A stretch of 64,000 nt of DNA from Anaeramoeba flamelloides (Eukaryota; Metamonada; Anaeramoebidae), in NCBI GenBank assembly GCA_027625915.1, contig JANTQA010000048.1, positions 248,001 through 312,000 of the forward strand, in the 5' to 3' direction. Shown here in pieces: positions 23,646 to 34,100 of the stretch (its first letter is position 1; the number at the start of each line of letters is the position of its first letter). The notes below the pieces were generated by a model. The model was given only the letters and a program-made list of their open reading frames with translations, ran no database searches and was not told the origin of the DNA. The translations under genes and the position numbers were made by a program.

Positions 23646-24740
23646 CCCTACAGTACTCTGCAGTACTTATGTGAATAGTTTTTTTTTTTATTATTATTAT
23701 TAATTTTAGTATATTCTGGTATTTCCACATAGAACTATTTATTATTAAGTTTTGTCTAAAAAGATTTAGTTTTACATTTGATACTTTATAATTTAATATT
23801 TCATTATTAATATTTTGCTCTTGTTTTTTTCAAAAATTTTAATTGGTCTCAGGTTTTCAAAATCAAGATTTGTAATTTTTTTTTTTTTTTTTTTTTTTGA
23901 GTTTTAATCAAGTTTTGATGGTATTTTTCTAATTTGGTAGAAGTTTTCCTTTAGTATTGATATTATCCTTGGAAATTTGTATTAATTTTTTTAATTTTTT
24001 TTTTACTTATTTATTTATCCAAAAATCAATTCATTCAAAACCCTTCTAAATTGGATTAAAAATAATTAGTCTGTAAAATAATTGATGAATAAATAAATAT
24101 ATTTATTTGAACATTTGTGATTTTACCACCATTGACTAATTTCTGTTTGTTTATTATTATTTTTTTATTTTTTGAAAGCTATCTTTTAACTTATTGAATT
24201 TTTTATGTAAATAAATTTCTTTTTTTCTTACCCACTTTCGAAATATCAAATTTTACTTAATTTTTTTGATTTTAATCTTTTTATCAGTGTTTGGGTTCAT
24301 TCCAAAATTTTATAGAATTCTATAAGTTATTATTATTATTTTGGCAATAACTGAAATTGGTCTTCCATTTCCAAAATCAAATCATCTGAAAACACGAGAT
24401 CATGTTCTGCAAGATTTTTGGTATTAAAAAAAAACCATGACTTGAAGAAAACCAAAAAAAGGGGGAAGGGGGCATATATAAAATAATTATGATTTAATGA
24501 AACATTTTTCTTGAAATACTTTTACCAAATAAATGATTATATAAATAAATTTGCCAAAATTTATACGGTTTATTTCCCATCAAAAAAAAAATATTTATTG
24601 AAGAGTTATTCAAAATGAAAAGAATATAGATTATACTTTTTTTTCATTTTTTGGAAAACAATAAATGTTCAATTATTAACTATTTTTTTTTATTCAAAAA
24701 AAAAAATAAAAATATAAAAAAATAATATTATGAGGTCAAC

Positions 24741-24950
24741 TTGCCAAAATTTGTAAAATGTCAAAATTGCACTACTTTTTATCAATCTTATATTACTTGT
24801 TTTGTGTGTAAAGAATCAGTATCTGAAGGTCATGTTGAATTTCTTCAACAAAGCTCAGTCTCTTTGACTGAAAAAGTGTTTAGTACATTTTGTAATAAAT
24901 ATAAAAAACTGAACAAAAGATCCTTCTTTCAAACAACAAAAAATAATTAA
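24741..24950 (+). pseudogene. possible zinc-ribbon coding relic
   Basis: An open stretch of 69 codons carries two CxxC pairs spaced as in a zinc ribbon (CQNC, nine residues, CFVC). It continues with KESVSEGHVEFLQQSSVSLT and a basic end, then TAA. The frame has no in-frame ATG, and no upstream exon with a matching splice site was recognised. It may be a 3' exon, a relic or chance. No protein family is recognised beyond the cysteine pattern. Confidence 0.2.
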
Positions 24951-25287
24951 AAAAAAACAAATCCAAATTTAAAGTTAAAAATTACAAATATTATGGATAA
25001 AATTAGAAATAAAAAATAAAAAATAATTAATAAAACAAATATTTTAAAAAATTTTTATTCTTCAGTGGTTCAATTATTTTGAAGAGTTAAAAGAAACAAT
25101 TGTGATCATCCTTCCGTATCAAAGATATTAACTTATTTTTTTTTAAAGAAAATTTTAAAAATATTTTTTTTAAAGAAAATTTTAAAAATATTTTTTTTTA
25201 AAAAATTTTGGATAATAGAATAAAACAGTCATAATTTCCATGAGTAGAAATAAAATAAAATACGAATAGTAAAAAATAAAAAAAAAT

Positions 25288-27079
25288 TTAATCTTCTTCA
25301 TATTCTTCTTCGTCATATTCTTCTTCATCGTATTCACCTTCTTCGGCTTCTTCACCATCTTCGTCTTCTTCGTCTTCATCATATTCACCTTCATCTTCTT
25401 CGTCATACTCGCGTTCATCGGCTTCTTCGTCATATTCGCCTTCTTCTTCTTCTTCATCTTCGTCACCAAACACGTCTTCAATTGAAGCTTCTTGGTATGT
25501 TTGGTATTCATTGACGATATCGTTCATGTTCGACTCGGCTTCTGTGAATTCCATTTCGTCCATACCTTCGTTAATGTACCAATGAAGAAATGCCTTTCTT
25601 CTGAACATGACAGAGAATTGACCACCGACTCTTTTGAATAACTCCTGGATGGCTGTGTTGTTACCAATGAAAGTTCCAGTGATTTTGTGTCCCTTTGGTG
25701 GGATGTCACAGATCGAGTTTTTGATGTTGTTTGGGATCCATTCGATAAAGTTGTCGTTGTTTTTGTTTTGGATCTTGGACATGCTGTCTTCAACTTCCTT
25801 GGTTGACAATCTTCCTCTCAACATTGCAGATGCGGTCAGATATTTACCGTGTCTTGGATCACAGGCTGCCATCATGTTTCTTGGATCAAACATCTGTTGG
25901 GTGATTTCAGAAACAGACAAGGAATTGTATCCACTCGACATTCTGCTTGTCAATGGTGCGTATCCAATCAAAAAGAAATGCAATCTTGGGAATGGGACCA
26001 AATTGACGGCTAATTTCCTTAAGTCAGAGTTTAGTTGCCCTGGGAATCTTAAGGATGCTGTGATACCACTCATCACTGAGGACACTAAATGATTAAGATC
26101 GCCATAGTTTGGTGATTTCAGTTTCAGTGTGTTGAAGCAAATGTTGTACAGGGCTTCATTATCGATACACATTACCGAATCAGAGTTTTCGACTAATTGA
26201 TGGATGGAAAGGGTGGCGTTGTATGGCTCGACAACAGTGTCGCTGACCTTTGGTGATGGGGCCACAGAGAAAGTGGTCATCATACGATCTGGGTAGTCCT
26301 CTCGGATTTTGGAGAGCAATAAGGTTCCCATACCAGATCCAGTACCGCCACCAAGGGAGTGCGTGATTTGGAACCCCTGTAAGCAATCACATCCCTCGGC
26401 TTCCTTTCGAACAACTTCCATGGTTTCGTCAACTAATTCGGCTCCTTCGGTGTAATACCCTTTAGCCCAAACATTTCCTGCTCCACTTTCTCCAAACGTA
26501 AAGTTGTCTGGTTTGAAGAGTTTTCCAAGTTTTCCAGATCTAATTGTGTCCATAGTTCCAGATTCAAGATCAACTAAAATTGCTCTTGGGACAAATTTCC
26601 CTTTTTTTTGTATGTTTGGATTGTTATTTGATTTTGATTGTGTGTTTTGAGAAAATTCAGGTGTTTTGTTTTTGTTTTTTGTTATATTTTTTTTTGTTTG
26701 AGTGGTGTTTTGGGTTTTGTTTTGGAAACAATTTTTGTGAAAAATCATAATGAGGAAAAAAAAATATTGTCGTTTATTTGAATTTAGAATAAAAAGAGGT
26801 TTTTCATAAATATTGAAAGAGTGAACAAAAAAGAAGTACTGTAAAAAAAAAGGAAAAAAAACAAAAAAAGAAATAAAAAAAAATTAATTGTCTTTTTGGA
26901 TGATTATTACCTTCTTGTCCTTCATTAAAATAAACATTGATCCTCTCTAATTGTAAATCAGAATCGCCTTCGTATTCCCCATTTGGATCAATTCCATGTT
27001 CTCCAGTAATTACTTCCCAAAATTTGCAACCAATTTGGTTACCACATTGCCCTACTTGTACATGTACAATTTCTCTCAT
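25288..27079 (-). CDS. beta-tubulin with an extended acidic tail (two exons)
   Basis: Exon 1 is 27079-26911 and exon 2 is 26600-25288, split in phase 1 by a 310-bp GT-AG intron; the predicted protein is 493 residues. It starts [17 protein letters not shown] and has the [10 protein letters not shown] nucleotide-binding loop near residue 140. It also has the canonical beta blocks [40 protein letters not shown] and [10 protein letters not shown]. Beta-tubulins are normally about 445 residues. Here the disordered tail after EDVFG is 58 residues of almost only D, E, G and Y, with repeated EGEYDEE-like units and six tyrosines. It polymerises with alpha-tubulin into microtubules; the tail is the site for polymodifications and MAP/motor contacts. 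The core is moderately divergent (for example [14 protein letters not shown]), so this may be a specialised isotype. Beta identity is firm. Confidence 0.95.
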
Positions 27080-27869
27080 TGTTTACCTTTTAAAAAGATG
27101 TGACTTTAGAAATAATAAAAGAGAAAAAAATGATTAAAGTTAGATAATTTTGTGATTAATCAAACCAATAGTTCATTTTGTTTTCCGACTTATTGCCTGT
27201 TTGTATTTCTTTTGTTTTTGAATTTAAATTTGACAAAGAAAAAAATAATTTTTTCACAAGTATTGAATTTTAAGACTTAAACCCCAAATAGAAAAAAAAA
27301 AGACGAACAAATTACACTCTATTATTTTTGTCAAATTTTTTTTTTGTCTTTGAATAACTTATATTTTTTCTTAATCAACAGAAATTGCAATCTTTTTATC
27401 AAATTTGAAAAGTTTTTAACACTTTTGGTAATATCCAATCAAAATTTCAATCCTAAAAACTCTTGGTTTTGTAATTTTTGATTTTTTTTTCTTAGAAAAT
27501 TTGAAAGTAAATTTTTATTTTATTGGGTAATTTGGACAGAAATTAAAATATTAAAAAAATAAATTGACTTTTTAAATGTCCAAAATTAAGTTCAATAAAG
27601 CTCTTTTTAAATTTTTAAACTGCTAGACAGCGATTATTTGAACTTTTTCACTTCTTTTTTTGTGAATTTTTTTGAATTCAAATTTTCTCTTACATTAATG
27701 CTATAGTTTTGAATTTGTTGATATATAAAGAACCCTTTTCAATGAGTGATGGGATAGTCTATTTCATAGAATTTCATTAAGAATTTAAGGGACTAGTAAA
27801 CTAAAAATAAATCTTCAAATTTATTAACTTATTCAAAAAAAATTACTACCTCAAAAAAAATGAAAAACC

Positions 27870-28135
27870 AAGTAAAAACCTGATTACTACAAAATCAAAC
27901 TTACTTTTAAAGGTATTTTCCCAAATGAATTATTGTTTTTATAAAGTTTGATCCATTTTTTTCCAATTTTTGAAAAGTTCGAAAATTTGGCATATTTTGA
28001 AATTATTTCAAAAAAAGTTATTTCTTTGAAGAAGAAAGAAATCTTATTGCCTGTGAAGGAACTGCGCTTAAACTAAATTTAAAAATAGAACCACAAAGTT
28101 TTAAAATAATTTTGTCAAGAAAATCTACATAATAT
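27870..28135 (+). repeat. dispersed repeat, two-copy family (copy 2)
   Basis: This aligns with 20090-20380 (see that entry for shared blocks). The frame open in the other copy is interrupted here, which argues against a conserved protein. Boundaries are approximate and no terminal repeats are seen. Confidence 0.6.
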
Positions 28136-28587
28136 AAAAAAAATTACAATAATTATTTTAAACTTGAACAAATTATAAATTTTTGATTCAAAGAAACGAC
28201 AAAATCTATTTTTTCTCGGGATTGAATTAAAAATCTGAGAAAAAGAACCAAACAATTGAATTAAATTTACTACGAAAATAATTTTTATAAACTTGTAAAA
28301 TTTCAACTTGATAAGAAAGAAATATATTTTAATTTGATTATTTTTAATTAATAATTTATAACCCAATATTAATTGGTTTCAATGGGTTAGGAATAACCGA
28401 AAGGTTAAAGGTATCAAAAAATTTTATTATTATTACTCAAATTAATTCAATATTTTCAAATCACCGAAATTAATACATAGTAATAATTCGAAAAATAAAT
28501 AAATAATATATATTCGCAAAAAACATGTTATAATAATAAACTTTTCTTTTTTTCCTTTGGATAAATGAAAAAAAAAATTACTACTTA

Positions 28588-28782
28588 CAGTCAGTTTCAC
28601 TTTTAAAACACTAACTTTCAACCAAAATGGGGTATAAAAAAATCTCAAATTAAAGTAAATTTTTTGGATTTTTTTTTTAAAAAATTATTTTACTAGAATT
28701 GAAATTTTGAGCCTTTATTTGAGATTTTTCTTATCCCTTAAATTTCATTGAAACCTTATGTCTTAAAAAGTGGAACTGGAAG
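28588..28782 (+). mobile_element. 195-bp TA-flanked MITE, CACTTTTAA family (copy 1)
   Basis: The element is bounded by TA on both sides (28586-28587 and 28783-28784). Inverted ends begin CAGTCAGTTTCACTTTTAA on the left and CTTCCAGTTCCACTTTTTAA when the right end is read inward, then continue into CTTTCAACCAAAAT-like sequence. The same ends, spacing and size occur at 32196-32387. The TA target, small size and lack of coding sequence fit a Tc1/mariner-type non-autonomous element. Confidence 0.85.
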
Positions 28783-30762
28783 TATTTTTTTTAGATTTCT
28801 AGAAATTTACTAAATTATTTGTGAATAATATAATTGAACAATTTTGTCGTACTTTAAAGTAACTATTTATATAGAAAAGGGCCAAAAGCCCACTTCTAGT
28901 GTAAAACATTTTTTTCACAAATGAAAATTATTTATTAATCCAAATCAATTTTAAAACATAAAAAAAGACCCAATCAATTTAAACAGAAAAGAAAATTAAA
29001 ATAACTTTTAAAATGAAATGATTGTTTCCATTTGTGAATTTTGGGCTTTATAAAGAAAAAAGTAGTTCAAATTTGAAAATGTAAAAAAAAAGAAAATGAA
29101 AAAATTAAAAAGAATAAGAAAAAAACGAATATTTCAATGGACAATTAAATTTATTCTTCTTAGGGAAATATACCGAAAAGTATGAGCACTTCTTGTTATG
29201 TTTCATCAATCTAGTGTTTTTTTTTTTATTATTATTTTTTTTCGTAATCTATATCCATTTCTTGTGTGTCTAATAGTTTCTTCGATAGTTATGATTTTTT
29301 TTTCTTTTTTTCAAAATTTTAAAATAAAAATTATTAAGATTTGATATTGTTTTAAAAAAAATTTTGTATTTTTAAATTTCCAAAATTTTGATTCAATTTC
29401 ACTTTCTATATGTCTTTCGCTACAATTTCTGTATTTTTTATTTTTTCTAATTTCCTGTAATTGACACCAAAAATAATATTCACTCGTATGTTATTATTAA
29501 AAATTGAATGGGAATTGTTGATCAATAAATTAATAAAGAAAAAAATCCAAAGAGAAAAAACTGAGACACTTTTTGCTTATTTTGGAAAGATAATTAAAAA
29601 TCTATTAATTTGGAATTGAATGAAGAGTTAATTATTGAAAATTGAATTTAAAATGGTTAAAAAGGTTAGATACTTGGTTTTTTTGATCATAATAGATTAA
29701 TACAAAATAGATTTGTAATAATTAACTGAATTTCTTGAAATACTACAATTGTTCGAAAAATAAGAAGCTATTTTATTTTTTCCGAATAATTTTTTTGGAA
29801 AAAAACCATTTCAATTTTGAATTCTAAAGCATAAAACGGAATTTAGGGAAGAGTAAGAGTGGAAAATCGTGTTTAATTGCTTTTTTTGAAGTGAAATTTT
29901 TCATTCAAAAATTAAATCCATAATAGAAATCGGGGATTTGGTACTCATTTTCATTCATGAGATTTACTTTTTGAGATTATTTTTTACAAAATGGATTTCA
30001 AAAATTACAAATAAACATCAGGAATAAAACTTTTTGTAGCTTGAATGTTTGGTAGTAATTATATTTTATCTTTTTTCAGTTGAAGAAAAGAACAAAAAGA
30101 GCAATTTATTTTCTCAACCCATATAAAGAATAGTCTAATTCCCATTTAGGTTTTAAAAATTGTTTTGTTTAGGTGGAGTGTTTTTCACTCTGTATAGAAA
30201 AACAGGAGTTGTATATTTTCAAGAAAAAAAATAAAATGAAATTTCGATTTTTACAAAGAAATAAAATGATTTATGTTATTTTTTCGAATTTTGGAAGAAA
30301 AACCAGCAAACTCAAACCCTTATTGACTGATCTTGAAATGATTTTGATTTTAGTAACTACAAAATAAGAAAACGTTGAAAATATTTTTATTTTTTTTCGA
30401 TTTTGAGTAAAAGATTATTCTGGGGGGTTTGTCGAACCCAAATAGTGAATTGAGGGTTGGCTTTAACAAAAATATAATCAAATTTAGCTGTCTATATTCT
30501 TTAAAATAAATTCTTTTTTTAAAAAAACATTGTCCCCATATATTAAGACATATATATTTCATAGTTTTTTATTTTTTATTTTTTTTTCATAATGAAAAAA
30601 AAAAATGGAAAAATAGAAAATTCATTTTATCAAAAAAAAAAATTTTCAAAAAGTTAATTGAAATTAAATGATTTTAAAGAAAACTTTTCTATTTTTAACC
30701 ACTTATAAAGGATTTAAAGGATTCTATATTTGTTATATTTTTCTTGTATTTTTAAAATAGGA

Positions 30763-31035
30763 TTAAACTTTAAAATAAATTTGTTCATACAAGCTCTCAG
30801 AAATCACTAAAAGTGAGATTGATAAAAAATAAATTTTTTTTTCAAATTTTTCAATTTCTTTTTCTCTAATTTGATCCAAAAAATTGAATAAAAAAGGATC
30901 AGATCTTTTTGGCTGGAAATTTAATTGGGAAAATATGGTTTCTGTTAAAAATGTAAAATCATCTCTCTTTAGTTGATAATTGGACTTTTTTATTAAATTG
31001 TAATCAGATAAACACATGACTAGCCACTCTATTCC
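30763..31035 (-). pseudogene. cyclin-box-like coding fragment
   Basis: After an acceptor-like CCTTTAG there is an open stretch of about 90 codons reading GIEWLVMCLSDYNLIKKS, a basic linker, FTFLTETIFSQLNFQPKRSD, PFLFNFLDQI and FEKKIYFLSISLLVISESLY. The order resembles the end of cyclin fold 1 and start of fold 2: an E-x-x-I-L-x-x-L-x-F-x-x-x-x-P-x-P helix, then an L-x-Y-L-x-E-L-S-L helix. A possible donor (CTT|GTATGA) lies at 30791-30789. No partner exon carrying the rest of the cyclin box was found on either side, and the RCC1-BTB gene starts 141 bp away on the other strand. A duplicated relic is likely; the assignment is tentative. Confidence 0.3.
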
Positions 31036-31176
31036 CTAAAGGATTAAAAATAAATAATACACACATACCCTTAAACATTTTTATTAAAAATAAAAAAAAT
31101 TTATGTGGAGAATTATTTTTTTTTATTTATTCAAATATTCTTCTATTGAAAGTTACCGATTTTTTTCATAGAAAAA

Positions 31177-34100
31177 ATGCAGACTAAAGTTTGGGCTTGT
31201 GGTTCTATCTATAAAGCTGTTTTTGAAAAAATTCCTGAGCAAAAAAATTTACAAAATTTTGCTTTAACCAAAATTCATGGGGAAATTATGGGAATGTCTG
31301 GATCTTACACCGAGATTTGTTATTTTACACGAGACAACAAATTTCATTGCTACGCACTTCAGAATAAGACCAGCAGGACTTTTGATTGCTTTTTATTTGA
31401 GGACCCAGAACAAGATCCTATTTCACATGTTACGTCTGGCTTTCATCACCACTGCATTTTAACAAAATCTGGACGAGCTTTTGGTTGGGGTGAAAGTTCT
31501 TCAAATTCTTTGGGACGTACTTTTGGTTCTCATTGGGACAAACCAAAAGAATTATTGTTTTTTTCAAAAAATAATCTAAAAGTTGTTGATGCCTCTGGAG
31601 CAGAATTTCAGACTATTCTTTTGTGTGATAATGGAAAACTTTTTGGTTTTGGAAATACTTTTAGTGTAAGAATTGTTTCTTTTTTCATTCACTTGATTTT
31701 TTTCTTTCTTTTTCCAAATAAGAATCTTGAAATTTTTCTCTTTTCGATCTTTTTTGGTTGTTGGTTCTTGTAACTATCAAAAAAATAATGTTTCTCAAAC
31801 AAAAAAAACAAAAACAGAAACTTCAAAATACAGAAAACCCTTTTTTTTTTTGACTTTTTTCACAACAACGATTTACTTGTTAAAAAGATCCACACACACA
31901 CCAAAATCAAGAACAAAATTTCAAGAATGAAATAAAAAAAAAGACTTGTAAAACACTGGTCATAATATAATTAAAGAAGTACAGATATTTTAAGGGCTAC
32001 AATTGCAATTATATGTCAAAGTGTCATGATCTTTTATCATGGTTTGGTGGTTGGTAATTCTCGCAAATATTTATCCAAAGAGATCCTAGAAGGAAAAAAT
32101 AACATATTTTTTACGAAATCTGAATGATCTTGTTTCTCGAAAAATTAAAAAAAAGATTGAGAACAAGTAGCTTTTTGAGAAAATTCCTTGTCATACCGCC
32201 AGTTCCACTTTTAAGGCACAAACTTTCAACGAAATTTAAGGCACAAAATATACACATGAAAGCACAAATATTGTATTTGAGGAAAATAATTTGTGAAAAA
32301 AAATTTCTAAAAAATGTTCTTTAATTTGAGAATTTTTTGTGTCTTAATTTCCGTCCAAATATTGTGCCTTAAAAGTGGAAATGTCTGTATGAAAATGACA
32401 GATACCGAGGCATTGTTAATAATTTTCTCATCTATTTTTTTGATCAAGTCTAATAAATTTAGAGGGTTTTAAATTTTTCATATAAAATGACAAATCAAGA
32501 AGAAATTCAAAATTTATTAGTAATTCTTTGTTATTTCCAAACAAAGACAAATTTTGATAAATTATTTTATATTGTATGAAATCATTTAAAATCTACATTG
32601 TATTTCCAGAAAAGAATTATCATTTTTTCTCGGCCGATATATTAAATTTTTTTTTTTAATAATTAAAAAACTGAGTAATTTTCACAAATTTAATCTTCAT
32701 ATAAGACTATTGAATGCAAATTTCGCTCAAAATTCCTGAACCAAAACACCCAACCCATCATAATCAATATAAACACCCTTCTCCACCTTGATACATACCC
32801 TTACACCATATGGATTCCATTTTTCAATTTTCATCTTGTGGATATTTTTGATAAAGAATTCTAATTACTTAAATATGTTAATAAATGTTTTTCGCTTAGT
32901 TACATTTAACGAGTACTTTCTGTAATGATTTAGTTAACAATTATCGCGAAAACTTAGAGATCTTGGGATTAGTGATTAAAATTGTTGATGACAAGTAAAA
33001 AAGGGGTTCTAAATATATTTATAGTAAAGACTTATTCATAAAGAAAAAAGTTTTTAAAAAAGAATTAAAAAAAAAAAAAAAAGACAATCTTTTTGATGGC
33101 TGGTATTAGGAAAAAAAAAGAATAGCCAATAGATAATTTGTGATTGCAAACTCAACTTAATGATTTTGCTTATCATCACTTTAAAGATAGCTTGACTGTA
33201 TTTTCTACTGGAATTGTTTTTATTCTTATATTTTGTTTTTAATTTTAAAAGAAACGTTAAAAAAAAAGAAATTAAGTTCTTTAAGCAATGTTTTCAAAAT
33301 AAACTTTTTAATAGAGGTGTTGGGGACACTAAGTGGAATGATTTACTTGGATATTAGGCAAATAGTGTTTTATAATCGTTAATTAATTATTTTTTAAAAA
33401 ACAAATAATAAACCTTTTTAATTGTTAAGAATTTGATATAATCCCTTTTTCATTAGAATATTTTGTTTTAAAAATTTAAATAGTTTTTGTAAACAAATTT
33501 TTTTATGTGGAAAAACGAAAAGAAATATGTTTATCATTTTGATAACATTTTTTAGGAATTTAGTTTTTTTTTTTGTTCTGAAAATTTAAAAAACCAAATA
33601 TGTTTTTTTGTTTATTTATCTTGTCTTTTTAATTCCATTTTGGGCAACAATAAAACTTTTTTTACGTTTTATATTTTTTTTTTATCAAAAATAATCTCTT
33701 TTATTTTGTGAAAAACCAACTGAAAAAATAAAAATAGCAATCATAACAAAACAAAAAAAGCCTAGAAAATGATTAAGCAAAATTTAATAATCTTTTCAAA
33801 AATAATTGAACAATCTTAAAATTTTGTACTCATCAGCCTATTAAGAAAGGTGAATTTATAATACCCTTAAAGAGGTGACATGTATTAATGTATTCTGGAC
33901 GCAGTGCTAGTTTGTGCTATGTTTTCCCATACCGAACGGGATTTAAATGATTTTTAAAATTGTAATAAAAAGTTAAAAGTTTTAAAAAATTCTCAATTTT
34001 TTTTTTTTTTGTATTATTAAAATAGCTACAAATAAAATTAATAAACTTTTTGTTTAACCATTAAGACACCACTTAACAAATAATGGGTGAGATATTATTT

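Larger units (their letters stand above)
19513..25287. other. intergenic region between the TMEM131-like and beta-tubulin genes
   Basis: Both flanking genes are on the minus strand, so this holds the TMEM131 promoter side and the tubulin 3' flank. Within it are a dispersed repeat copy (20090-20380), a long-arm palindromic element (22345-23121), a stem-loop repeat cluster (23353-23645) and two very weak coding relics (21832-21913, 24741-24950). No promoter motif, tRNA or other RNA gene is recognised. Confidence 0.6.
27080..31176. other. divergent intergenic region between beta-tubulin and the RCC1-BTB gene
   Basis: The two flanking genes face away from each other, so both 5' regions lie here. 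The content is a dispersed repeat (27870-28135), a TA-flanked MITE (28588-28782) and a cyclin-like fragment (30763-31035). The first 300 bp upstream of the tubulin ATG is T/A-rich with no recognised element. Other open frames are low in complexity and are not supported as genes. Confidence 0.6.

Noticed and set aside
25182-25511. Minus-strand Met/Lys-rich frame over the tubulin tail
   Set aside because: It is an out-of-frame reading of the acidic tubulin tail repeat.
25634-26092. 152-codon plus-strand frame across beta-tubulin
   Set aside because: It lies antisense to conserved tubulin exon 2 and shows no protein similarity; such shadows are common over GC-richer exons.
28115-28648. Minus-strand Phe/Ile/Lys-rich frames near the MITE
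   Set aside because: No domain, no splice context, and overlap with repeat sequence; composition as expected by chance in this DNA.
33780-33960. Possible hammerhead ribozyme (CTGATGAG on the minus strand near 33835) or tRNA in the GC-richer patch
   Set aside because: The matching GAAA core and the three helices could not be found, and no tRNA T-loop or anticodon arm is present.
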